Made by a program: the position numbers and the translations under genes. Under the pieces are notes generated by a model. The model was not told the DNA's origin and ran no database searches. It saw only the letters and a list, made by a program, of their open reading frames with translations. From Prosthecobacter debontii (GTDB lineage Bacteria; Verrucomicrobiota; Verrucomicrobiia; Verrucomicrobiales; Verrucomicrobiaceae): 64,000 nt of DNA. The stretch is from the NCBI GenBank assembly GCA_945860295.1, contig CAMAQH010000006.1, forward strand, positions 1-64,000, read 5' to 3'. How positions within the stretch are numbered: the first letter of the stretch is position 1; each line of letters starts with the position of its first letter. This document shows, piece after piece, positions 31,587 to 40,305 of the stretch.

Positions 31587-31907
31587 ATGACATGGTTTTA
31601 CAATACCGAAGGTGAGGCAGACGGACCGCATGAGGAATCCGCGATGTTGTCCCATGTTAGCGCTGGCCGAGTGCTTGCTCAGACATTGATCTGGCACACG
31701 GGTTTAGATCTTTGGCTTGAGGCGGCCACGCTTAGACCCGATTGGTGGCAGCCTACGGTCGAAAAATTAGTGGTCAAAACCCCAGGCAGCAGCGCGACTG
31801 GCGTCATCTCATCTCATCGCAGTCCGGCACCGCTAGTTAAGACAGAAGCTCCAGCGAAAAAAAATAAGCTGGGCCTGCTGAAGCGCCTGTTTGGGCGCAA
31901 AGGATAA
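31587..31907 (+). CDS. GYF_2-domain small protein
   Basis: A 106-residue protein with an N-terminal GYF_2 (DUF4339) domain: MTWFYNTEGEADGPHEESAM, GRVLAQTLIWHTGLDLWLEA. GYF domains bind proline-rich peptides. The rest is a Pro/Ser linker and a basic end (KKNKLGLLKRLFGRKG) that could touch membrane or nucleic acid. ATG at 31587 begins exactly at the domain; a GTG five codons earlier is possible. Confidence 0.72.
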   Translation: MTWFYNTEGEADGPHEESAMLSHVSAGRVLAQTLIWHTGLDLWLEAATLRPDWWQPTVEKLVVKTPGSSATGVISSHRSPAPLVKTEAPAKKNKLGLLKRLFGRKG

Positions 31908-32340
31908 ACCGAGTGAATGCGGCTAGGCGTGCTCTTCAGAGCGGGAAAGCGGGTCATGCGTCAAAATAAACACAGACAAGGAGGGAGTCAGACAAACAGT
32001 AAAATGAAAGTTATAATATGGGAACCTTATGAAGCAGCCCAGCGGGTAAGAACCCCGCGCTATAGAACCTTGAGCCAGGCAGCCGGAAGCGAGTCATGCG
32101 TAGTCTGTCGTGAGGCTGGCGCTTAGCGTTGACAGTGAGTTCTAAATCCGCGAAATTGAAACCCAAAATGTTCACCTTTTGGGGATGTCTTCGCCGTTGA
32201 CCTAGCAGGGGTCAGAGTGCGTGTGGCGACAAATGGCCAGCCACACGCGACCCACCGGGGTCCGAGACCAGGGTAAAAGTGCATGACAAGGGATGTCTGT
32301 GAGCCGAGCAGCAGCCAGTCAGAAAGCTGCTAGGCTCGCC
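31908..32340. other. Non-coding segment with strong RNA-like secondary structure
   Basis: No credible gene is seen in about 430 bases. Several perfect stems occur: GCGTGTGGC (32219-32227) with GCCACACGC (32240-32248), GACCC/GGGTC just after it, and GAGC..AGCAGC paired with GCTGCT..GCTC around 32300-32338. A 17-base direct repeat with two mismatches is present at 31945-31961 and 32085-32101 (core GTCATGCGT). The density of stems suggests a structured RNA or a piece of a group II intron or another element, but no conserved intron domain V was recognised. Confidence 0.4.
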
Positions 32341-32383
32341 CAATGGAGGCAGCGAGAGCAAATCAGAGTGTTGATGCCAGTAA

Positions 32384-32870
32384 TTCACCATTCATCGTGG
32401 CAGCGCCACTAGACTCGGGTAAGGGAACTTCCTCATGGTCGGCGTCCATCTCGCCCATGATGTTCAGATGGGTGACAAAAACATTCTCGCCAACTGCTGC
32501 ATGTTGGCTGGCCACATCCATCTCGGTAGCAATATCTTCATTGGTGGCGGCGCTGTGTTTCATCAGTTTATCCGTATCGGTGACTCCTGCGTCATCCAGG
32601 GCAATGGCAGCTTTGGAAAAGACATCCCACATTTCATTTCCGCCATGCGCACCAATCGCATCACCAGGCTAAACATCGTCGGCCTGCGCCGTCAGGGTTT
32701 CACTGCTGAGCAGCGTGCCTCCATCAAAGATCTCTTCCACCTCTTGTTCTGCTCCGTGAAAAATCACACCCAAGCCTTAACTGCCGCGCGCGAACGTGAT
32801 TGGCCCGAGCCTGCATCACGCCTCCTAGCCTTTGCCAGCGTGCCCTCTGCGAGCCAACGCATCCATCTTC
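32384..32870 (+). pseudogene. lpxA: 5'-truncated lpxA-like acyltransferase fragment
   Basis: The frame begins inside the LpxA family (FTIHRGSATRLG, compare the VTIHRGT motif), hits a TAA at 32420, and continues GNFLMVGVHLAHD, ANCCMLAGHIHLGSNIFIGG, GGAVFHQFIRIGD, LNIVGLRRQGFTAEQ. Left-handed beta-helix hexapeptides and the HxxHD-type active-site region (VHLAHD) are visible. The first 100 or so residues are missing and replaced by the structured non-coding segment. The intact lpxA for lipid A must lie elsewhere. Downstream, the frame runs into the IS66-like remnant on the opposite strand. Confidence 0.78.
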
Positions 32871-33277
32871 AGTCGCAGCACAGCGTTGTCTTTCGTGAGC
32901 TGTTCAAGGCGCTGAGTGAGGCCTTCGACTGCGCTTGCAGCGTTTTGTTCATCTCACGCAGCGTCGCGTTTTTCTGCTGGAGCAAGGATGTGCCGCGAGG
33001 GCAGCAGCACTAAGGCAGCAGCAGGTATCACCTTGATCAAGCGCAGCGGAGCAGACGGAGTCCGGGACGCTTCACGTGAGCCACCCCGTGCATAGTCACC
33101 CCGCGCGGGCCTTCGATCCTGTATTCAGGAGGCGAAGGCGCCGTAGTTGATCCCCAACGTGCCGGGCAACCCGCTGCACTCAAACTCGGCGATCAATGCC
33201 TCCCGCTGATCATGAGACAAAGTTAGCTTCCCGAGCGCAGCACACTTCAAAATCGTCATTGATACGGCTGCATCCAT
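32825..33277 (-). pseudogene. IS66-like accessory/transposase N-terminus remnant
   Basis: A single minus-strand frame of 151 codons with two in-frame stops (TGA at 33125-33127 and another TGA later). The first part (SHDQREALIAEFECSGLPGT, INYGAFAS then DRRPARGDYARGG) resembles the HTH accessory protein found with IS66-type elements; the end (LTQRLEQLTKDNAVLRLKMD then ALARR) resembles the leucine-zipper start of IS66 transposases. The assignment is by pattern only. It overlaps the end of the lpxA fragment, so two scars are superimposed. Confidence 0.4.
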
Positions 33278-33397
33278 AAGAGTCCCAGCATAAGACTCCG
33301 GCTCCTACCATCGACGACCAACCCACGGTGCTGGAAATGACGGATACTTTTGAATCGAAAATGGGACGCTAAGGTGAGTGACGAATGCTAAGAACGT

Positions 33398-34612
33398 TTA
33401 GTCGAGGCCGGGGCGCTCGGTGCTGGCGCCGCCGCCGATGATTTCTTCATCGGGGAGGTCGTAGCCGACGACTTCGACTTCGCCGTGGCGGATCTTTTTC
33501 TTGGCCATGGCGACGGAGATCCAGCGGAACTCTGCGTTGTTATCGAGTAGGACTTTAAAGACCATGGTGAGGGGGACGGCGAGGAACATGCCGAGGGGGC
33601 CCCAGAGCCAACCCCAAAAGATGACGGAGAGAATGACGACGAGGGGTGAGATACCAAAGCGATTCCCGAGCAGGGTGGGCTGCACGAAGTTGTCGAGACA
33701 GAAATTCACGAGGACGTAACCGATGGCGACGCCGATGGCTCCGCCGGTGCCGTGCTGGACGAGGGCCTCAATGATGGCGGGGATGCTGGCGGCGGTGGAG
33801 CCGACGGCGGGGATGTAATTGAAGAGGAAGGCGAGGATGGCCCAGAGCAGGGGATATTGGAGATCAAGGAAGTAACACCAGATGCCTGTAAGCAGTCCTG
33901 TGAGGGCGCTGATGAGGGTTTTGACCCCGAGATACTTTTGGATGTCAGAGGCGCTGCGGAGTAGGCCGGAGAAGTCGGGACCACCGGCAAGCTGGACGGC
34001 GCTCATGCGGGTGGTGGTGCCCTGGGCTTCCATGAGAATGAACATCATCAAGATGAGGATCATGATGAGGCTGGTTAAAATGGTGGCGAGGGTGCCAAAG
34101 GTGGTGCCGAGCATAGAGCCGATGGTGGAGACAACATCCTGCTGGGTGGCGTAACCGATGATGCTGTTTCAGTCGAATAGGCTCTCGGTGCTGGCGCGTG
34201 CGCCCTCGACGCCATTGGCCTCTAGCCAGGTGGCGAAATCATTCATGGTGCGCTGAAGACCGCGCAGGTAGCGGGGGAGATCACGATTGAAACTGATGAG
34301 CAGGCGAACGGCGAGTGTGATGAGGCCGGCGAGGAAGCTGAGATTCACTAGCATGGTGGCAATGAGGGCGATCGGCCCAGGAATACGCCGCCGTACTAAC
34401 CAGCTCAGCAGAGGGAAGCTAAGCACGGCGAGGAAGAAGGCACAAGCCAAGGGGACGAGGATGCTGGAGGCGGCTTTCATGCCTGCGAGCACGACGATGA
34501 GGCAGGCGAGGGTGATGACCATCTGGGAGCTTTTATTTCCCCAGTTCACGTGGTTTTCAGGATGTTCTAAGTCTGACATTGATTGATGACTACCATACGG
34601 GGATTCACTCAT
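33398..34612 (-). pseudogene. AI-2E family transporter interrupted by one in-frame TGA
   Basis: The two halves lie in the same frame. The first (34169-34612) has three to four TM segments (SQMVITLACLIVVLAGMKAA, VPLACAFFLAVLSFPLLSWL) and ends LEANGVEGARASTESLFD followed by TGA at 34169-34171. Reading continues NSIIGYATQQDVVSTIGSM and then typical AI-2E family membrane segments (LFNYIPAVGSTAASIPAII, VNFCLDNFVQPTLLGNRF). Joined, the length of about 404 codons is normal for the family. A single base change from TGG would explain it; a sequencing error or readthrough cannot be excluded. No other damage is seen, so loss is recent if real. The substrate is unknown; the family name does not prove AI-2 export. 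Confidence 0.85.
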
Positions 34613-34719
34613 GAGTGCACCTTTGATTCTGAGGTCGGTGTATAAAAGTACTGAAATGGGTGATGTGTCTGCGAGAGCTGAGCTTGTGCGGCCCGTTGGT
34701 ATGTGGCGATTCAGCGCTT

Positions 34720-37700
34720 ATGACTTCAAGACTACTTTTTTTCCTACTTAGTGCTGCTTTACCCGCCATGGCTGCGGATGGGATCAAGTCGAAGACGACC
34801 TATGCGGCGGCCTATGGCTCGACAAATAATGCGGTGATGGTGGACCCGGCGAAGGATCTGCCGCGCTACCCCGCGGTGGAGCCTAAGGATGCGGCGGCGA
34901 CGTGGCAGGTGAAGAAGGGCTTTAAACTGGAGATCGCTGCGAGTGAGCCGCAGGTGCGCGACCCGATCGCGATCTGCTTTGATGAGCGTGGTCGGATGTT
35001 TGTGTGCGAGATGATCGACTACTCGGAGATGCGTGATGTGACGCCGCATCTGGGCCGGATATCTATGCTGGAGGACAAGGATGGGGATGGTCACTTTGAA
35101 TCGAGTCAGGTCTTTGCTGATGACCTAGCCTGGCCGACGGGATTGATCTGGGCCAATGGCGGGCTTTATGTGGGGGCGACGCCTGATATCTGGCGCTTTG
35201 AAGACAAGGATGGTGATGGCAAGGCGGAGGTGCGGGAGAAGGTTTACACGGGCTTTGGCACGGGCCTGAAATTGCTAAATGTGCAGGGGTTGATGAACAG
35301 CTTTCAATGGGGTCAGGATAACCGCGTGCATGTGCTGGCGGGCGGTGGCAATCGCGGCTTGATGAAGTGTCTAAAGCGTCCTGAACTACCTGAGCAGGAG
35401 CTGGGCGGCAGGGACTTTTGGTTTGATCCTCTGACGCATGAGTTTGGCCTGGAAGGCGGCGGTGCGCAGTATGGCATGAGCTTTGATAACTACGGGCGCA
35501 AGTTTGGCTGCTCGAACTCGGATCACCTGCAATACTGGGTCTATGATGACCGCTATGCGGCGCGCAATCCCTTCTATGAGATGCCGTCTGCGCGCAAAAG
35601 TATCGCCGCAGATGGGGGCGCGGCGGAGGTGTTTCGCATTAGCCCGGATGAGCCCTGGAGGATCATCCGCACGCGCTGGCGGATTGCCGGGGTGGTGAAG
35701 GGGGCGGTCGAAGGTGGTGGTCGTGTCAGCGGCTACTTCACGGGTGCGACGGGAACAACGATCTATCGTGGTGATGCTTATGGACCGGAGTTTGTGAACA
35801 ACAGTTTCACGGGAGATGCGGGTGGGCAGCTCATTCACCGCAAGGTGATTCGTTATGCTGAAAACGGGATTGATCTGATCGGCGAGCGGCCTGCAGACGA
35901 GCAAGGGTTTGAGTTTGCGGCGAGCAATGATACCTGGGTGCGTGTGGTAAACTTTGCTAATGCGCCGGATGGCTGCCTGTATGTCTGTGACATGTATCGC
36001 GAAGTGATCGAGCACCCATGGAGCGTTCCGGATGAGATCAAGAAGCACCTGGATCTGAACAACGGCAATGATCGCGGGCGGATTTACCGGATCGCACCAG
36101 ACGAAGGTGTGGAACGCAAAGGGCAGAAGGTGACTCTGGACAAAGCGAGCATGGAGGAACTGGTGAAGACGCTGGTTCATACGAACGGCTGGCAGCGTGA
36201 TGTGGCAGCGCGGTTGCTGTATGAGCGGCAGGACAAGGCGGCGGTGCCGCGCTTGAACAATGTGCTAAAAATGAAGGGTGAGCCGCTGGCGAAGATCCAT
36301 GCGCTGAATGCGCTGCTGGGACTCAAGGCGCTGGATGATGAGGCGATCACCCAAGCCGTGGCGGATGAGGATGCGTTTGTGCGTGAGAGGGCGCTTGTTT
36401 TAGCCTCTGCGACTGATTCAAAGGTGAATTCAAAGGCACTGCAAAGTCTTGTGAGTGATCCTGCTCCACGAGTGCGGCTGGCCTATGCGATGCTGCTTTC
36501 CAAGACCGCTGAAGCGACGGCTCAGCAACTCGATCTTGCGCAATCGAGTGCTTCGAATGCGTGGATCACGGCAGCGGTTTTAAACGGTGTCGGTAAAGAT
36601 GCCGAGAAGCTACTGGAGAGCGTTGTGGGTGGGCAAAATCAAGATTTGAAAGGGGCGTTTGCTCAATCGTTGCTGAGCATGATCGGTCAGCAGCGCGATA
36701 CCAATGCGATGGAGTATGTGGTTCGATGGCTGTCTGCCGAAAGCACCTCTGCTGCAATGCGCAAAGATGCACTGAAGGCCTTCTCTATTGGGCTGCGTCG
36801 TGGAGGTAGCTCGATTGCTAAAGTGGATGCCGCAGGCAAGCTGGTGGTAGTTTTCACCAAGGCGGCGGGGACGGCGGTGGATGCAACGGCGGCGGAGTCT
36901 GCGAAGCTGGAGGCGATCGAACTGCTGGCTTTGGCGACAAAGGATCAGGCTCATGCTGCCTTGCTGGCTTGTTTGAAAGAGGAGCAGAGTGAGAGGGTGC
37001 AGGCGGCGGCGGTGAAGGCGCTGAGTGACGTGGATGGAACGCAGATGGGAGCGCTGCTGTCTGTGTGGGCTGGCTTAAAGTCCAAGGCGCGCGAGGCTTT
37101 GCTGGGAACGCTGCTGGCGCGTGATGAGGGGGCGGTGGCGCTGCTTGAAGCGATGGGCTCGGGCCGAGGTAGCCCGACTCCTGTTGATCTCGCGGCGTCA
37201 CAGGTGCAGGCTTTGTTGAAACATAAGTCGGCAAAAGTGGCGGCTTTGGCCAAGACGGTGCTGGCTGCGATGATCCCGCCATCGCGTGAGGAGGTGGTGA
37301 AGAAATTCCAAGCGGCGCTGGCTTTGAAGGGCAATGCAAAAGCAGGAGAGCAAGTTTTCCTGGGACGCTGCATCGCCTGCCATGTGGCAAACGGGCAGGG
37401 GATCGAGGTGGGACCGAATTTGGTGACGGTGAAGACGAAGGGGCGAGATGGTATTTTAACGGCGATCCTGGAGCCGCATAAAGAAGTGGCGTCGCAATTC
37501 ATTGCCTACTCGGTGAGCACGAAGGATGGGCAGACGCTGATGGGGGTAATCGCCAAAGATGATGCGAATAGCATGACGTTGAAGATGATGGGTGGAGCTC
37601 AAGTGGCCGTGCAGCGTGCCAACATCCTGGGCAGCAGCTCCACTGGCCAGAGTCTGATGGCGGAAGGACTGGAGCAGGGCATGGCGGTGCAGGATATGGC

Positions 37701-37734
37701 CGATCTGCTGAGTTTTATCGAGGCGGTGAAGTGA
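34720..37734 (+). CDS. PVC-type exported heme-binding CxxCH protein with dehydrogenase-like propeller
   Basis: A 1004-residue protein with signal peptide (MTSRLLFFLLSAALPAMA). The N-terminal half is a beta-propeller of the PVC membrane-bound dehydrogenase type (DPIAICFDERGRMFVCEMID, DDLAWPTGLIWANGGLYVG, NFANAPDGCLYVCDMYREVI, the last typical of the family). The middle (about 480-860) is HEAT-like helical repeats with many Ala/Leu/Lys. The C-terminus is a cytochrome-c-like domain with C884-x-x-C887-H888 (CIACH) and a family tail with AILEPHKEVASQFIAYSV. Periplasmic electron transfer linked to sugar or alcohol oxidation is suspected, not shown. ATG at 34720 was chosen for its signal peptide. 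Confidence 0.9.
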   Translation: MTSRLLFFLLSAALPAMAADGIKSKTTYAAAYGSTNNAVMVDPAKDLPRYPAVEPKDAAATWQVKKGFKLEIAASEPQVRDPIAICFDERGRMFVCEMIDYSEMRDVTPHLGRISMLEDKDGDGHFESSQVFADDLAWPTGLIWANGGLYVGATPDIWRFEDKDGDGKAEVREKVYTGFGTGLKLLNVQGLMNSFQWGQDNRVHVLAGGGNRGLMKCLKRPELPEQELGGRDFWFDPLTHEFGLEGGGAQYGMSFDNYGRKFGCSNSDHLQYWVYDDRYAARNPFYEMPSARKSIAADGGAAEVFRISPDEPWRIIRTRWRIAGVVKGAVEGGGRVSGYFTGATGTTIYRGDAYGPEFVNNSFTGDAGGQLIHRKVIRYAENGIDLIGERPADEQGFEFAASNDTWVRVVNFANAPDGCLYVCDMYREVIEHPWSVPDEIKKHLDLNNGNDRGRIYRIAPDEGVERKGQKVTLDKASMEELVKTLVHTNGWQRDVAARLLYERQDKAAVPRLNNVLKMKGEPLAKIHALNALLGLKALDDEAITQAVADEDAFVRERALVLASATDSKVNSKALQSLVSDPAPRVRLAYAMLLSKTAEATAQQLDLAQSSASNAWITAAVLNGVGKDAEKLLESVVGGQNQDLKGAFAQSLLSMIGQQRDTNAMEYVVRWLSAESTSAAMRKDALKAFSIGLRRGGSSIAKVDAAGKLVVVFTKAAGTAVDATAAESAKLEAIELLALATKDQAHAALLACLKEEQSERVQAAAVKALSDVDGTQMGALLSVWAGLKSKAREALLGTLLARDEGAVALLEAMGSGRGSPTPVDLAASQVQALLKHKSAKVAALAKTVLAAMIPPSREEVVKKFQAALALKGNAKAGEQVFLGRCIACHVANGQGIEVGPNLVTVKTKGRDGILTAILEPHKEVASQFIAYSVSTKDGQTLMGVIAKDDANSMTLKMMGGAQVAVQRANILGSSSTGQSLMAEGLEQGMAVQDMADLLSFIEAVK

Positions 37735-37740
37735 AATCTG

Positions 37741-37787
37741 ATGGCAGAAAGGGATGAGTCGCGGCGTTAAACCCACTTTTCTGCCAT
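37741..37787 (+). promoter_or_regulatory. Inverted repeat covering the start codon of the TPR-redoxin gene
   Basis: ATGGCAGAAA (37741-37750) and TTTCTGCCAT (37778-37787) are perfectly complementary over 10 bases with a 27-base loop. The second arm includes the first two bases of the ATG at 37786, so the hairpin would hide the start if transcription runs through from the upstream gene. It could also serve as a weak terminator for that gene; no T-run follows. Confidence 0.45.
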
Positions 37788-40128
37788 GCATCGCCATCTC
37801 GCTCTCTGCGCTCTATGTGCTCTATGTTTTGTTTTATCCAGCCTCAGCAGCCTAAGCGCCGATGATGGGCATGATGGTCTGCCGGGCCACTCGCAGCACG
37901 GAGAAGCATTCAATGAAGGGCCGCGCCAAGCTGCGGTGCTGATTCCGGGATGTGGCAAGGTGAGCTTCCCGATCACGACGAAAAAGCCCGAGGCGCAGCA
38001 GTTCTTCAATCAGGGCGTGGGCCAGCTTCATGGCTTCTGGTATTATGAAGCGGAGCGCAGCTTCCGGCAGGTAGCCACGCTCGACAAGGACTGCGCCATG
38101 GCCTTCTGGGGCATGGCGATGTCGAATGTGAATAATGAAAAGCGTGCCAAGGAGTTTCTGAAAAAAGCCGTGGCACTCAAGGACAAGGCGAATGCTCATG
38201 AGAAGCTCTGGATCACATCTCTGGAGACTTTTTATAAAGAGGATAAGAACGACAAACGTGACAAGAAACAACGCGCGCTGGATTACATCAAAGATCTGGA
38301 AAACATCGTGCAGGAGCATCCGGCTGATCTTGAAGCAAAAGCCTTTCTAGTCTGGAAAATCTGGCAAGCGAACGGGGATGCGCCGATCACGAGTAACCAA
38401 GCTGTGGATGCGCTGATGGATCAGATCTTTGCGATCAATCCTGAGCATCCTGCGCACCACTATCGCATTCATCTTTGGGATGTCAGCAAGCCAGTGCGGG
38501 CGCTGAAGTCGGCCGCACAGAATGGTCAATCGGCGCCCGGAATCGCGCACATGTGGCACATGCCAGGGCACACGTTTTCGAAGCTGAAGCGCTTTGACGA
38601 TGCGGCCTGGCAGCAGGAGGCAAGCATGCGCGTGGACCAAGCGCACATGATCAAGAACTGGATCTTGCCCGATCAGATCCATAACTACGCCCACAATGAA
38701 GAATGGCTGGTGCGCACCTTCAATGAACTGGGTCGGGCCGAGGACGCGATCGGACTCGCGCGCAGTCAGATCCGCATCCCGCAGCACCCTGCTTTTAACA
38801 CGCTCGATAAAGAAGGTGCTACCGCCAGTTATGGTCGGACTCGACTGATCGAGACATTGATTAAATGGGAGCTATGGGATGATCTGCTGAAGGAAACAAA
38901 CAGCCCACTGATCTCCGCAGTCATCCAGTCAAGTCATGAGGCAACGCGGCTGCGGGCGCGCGGAATAGCCTTCTATTTTAAAGAGGATGCCAAGTCTCTG
39001 GACGCCGCGATTGGCGCACTGGTCGAGGTGGAGGTGCAAGCCAAAGCCAAGAAGGACAAAGAAGCCAAGGCGAAGAAGGATGAGGCGAAGAAGCCTGAAG
39101 CAAAGCCAGCCGTCGTCGCGACGAAAGTCTGTGAGACCAAAAAAGGTGATGTGAAGTCCGTAGAACCGACTGTGAAGAATGAGGAAGCTAAGCCCGTGGC
39201 TGTGGCGACGAAAGCTAAGGAGAGTGCGAAGAAAAAAGACTCAGTGGCAATGGCCCTAGCCGACCTTCTCGCCCTGCAAGCGGTGCTTGCGAAAGCTAAG
39301 ACTGCTGCTGAAACAGTCGCGAAGGCCACGGACATGCCGAAGCCACTGCAAGCCAGCCTTTATCTCAGGCTCGGAGATAAAAAGAAGGCAGAAGACTTGG
39401 TGAAAAACTATCCGCAGGATCTTGCTGGACTCACCGCTAAAGCTGAAATGCAACAGGCGCTCGGCAAGACGGATGATGCCAAGAAAACCTTGGAGCAGGT
39501 GCGCAAGCTTGCCTTTGCTATGGATAGCAATCTTCCGGTGAAGCTGCGGCTCGATAGGCTGGCAAAAACGTATGGCATCGCTGGCGAGTGGCGCGCACCG
39601 ACTCCGAAGCGTGAAGATAGCGGTGTGCGGCCTGCTTTGAACACGCTAGGCCCATTGTATTGGCATCCGCCAGCCGCGCCAAACTGGCAGGCATTGACAC
39701 TGGAAGGTAAGCCTGCGAGCGACGCTCAATTTACAGGCAAGCCGCATGTGCTTGTCTTTTATCTTGGCGCTGCCTGCACGCATTGCATGACGCAGGTGAA
39801 TGCCTTTGCCAAAGCTGCACCGGATTATGAAAAGGCGGGCATCTCACTCGCTGCGATCACACTGGAACCGCTGTCACTTGCCAGTCGGATCATTGAGCAG
39901 ATGAGCACAAAAAAGTTACCGCCGTTTCCGATTTACTGCGATCCTAGCCAAGCTGTTTTTAAGACCTTCCGAGCCTATGACGACTTCGAGCAAGAACCCC
40001 TGCATGCCGCCATGTTGATCGATGCTAAAGGCCGCCTGCGCTGGTTTGACATCAGTTGGAGGCCCTTTACCGACACCGCTTTTCTGCTCAAAGAGGCGCA
40101 GCGCTTGCTGAAGCTGCCTGAGGATTAG
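37786..40128 (+). CDS. Exported TPR-like protein with C-terminal peroxiredoxin/thioredoxin-like domain
   Basis: A 780-residue protein with a signal peptide (HLALCALCALCFVLSSL). The N-terminal 370 residues are helical repeats starting FFNQGVGQLHGFWYYEAERS, a pattern seen in exported TPR-like proteins. A Lys/Glu/Ala-rich stretch (about 415-490) separates them from more helices, and the last 150 residues are an AhpC/TSA-type redoxin: PHVLVFYLGAACTHCMTQV with Cys 664 and Cys 667 in a CxxC motif, then LIDAKGRLRWFDISWRPF. A thiol-disulfide role in the periplasm is likely. The partner is unknown; it follows the heme protein by about 50 bases. Confidence 0.82.
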   Translation: MHRHLALCALCALCFVLSSLSSLSADDGHDGLPGHSQHGEAFNEGPRQAAVLIPGCGKVSFPITTKKPEAQQFFNQGVGQLHGFWYYEAERSFRQVATLDKDCAMAFWGMAMSNVNNEKRAKEFLKKAVALKDKANAHEKLWITSLETFYKEDKNDKRDKKQRALDYIKDLENIVQEHPADLEAKAFLVWKIWQANGDAPITSNQAVDALMDQIFAINPEHPAHHYRIHLWDVSKPVRALKSAAQNGQSAPGIAHMWHMPGHTFSKLKRFDDAAWQQEASMRVDQAHMIKNWILPDQIHNYAHNEEWLVRTFNELGRAEDAIGLARSQIRIPQHPAFNTLDKEGATASYGRTRLIETLIKWELWDDLLKETNSPLISAVIQSSHEATRLRARGIAFYFKEDAKSLDAAIGALVEVEVQAKAKKDKEAKAKKDEAKKPEAKPAVVATKVCETKKGDVKSVEPTVKNEEAKPVAVATKAKESAKKKDSVAMALADLLALQAVLAKAKTAAETVAKATDMPKPLQASLYLRLGDKKKAEDLVKNYPQDLAGLTAKAEMQQALGKTDDAKKTLEQVRKLAFAMDSNLPVKLRLDRLAKTYGIAGEWRAPTPKREDSGVRPALNTLGPLYWHPPAAPNWQALTLEGKPASDAQFTGKPHVLVFYLGAACTHCMTQVNAFAKAAPDYEKAGISLAAITLEPLSLASRIIEQMSTKKLPPFPIYCDPSQAVFKTFRAYDDFEQEPLHAAMLIDAKGRLRWFDISWRPFTDTAFLLKEAQRLLKLPED

Positions 40129-40243
40129 ATTCGCTGGGTAGGCATCCTTAGGTGTTGCAGAATGAGGGGTAAGCCCTCGGGTCTTGCTTGGTTGCTAGTA
40201 GCTGCAAGTGGCATTGAACTTATCACCATGTTGCAGAGCCCCG

Positions 40244-40272
40244 CTTGACGCAGGGGCGCGTCCATCTATCCT
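40244..40272 (+). promoter_or_regulatory. Candidate promoter for htpG
   Basis: CTTGAC (40244-40249), a 17-base spacer, then TATCCT (40267-40272), located 33 bases before the htpG start. The hexamers fit a sigma-70-type promoter; no separate heat-shock (CIRCE) element was seen. Confidence 0.45.
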
Positions 40273-40305
40273 CGGCGCCCGTTTTCTATCCCTACCCAAA
40301 AAACT

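Noticed and set aside
31917-32126. A 69-codon plus-strand frame within the structured region
   Set aside because: No family is recognisable and the DNA shows stem structures instead of codon bias; treated as non-coding.
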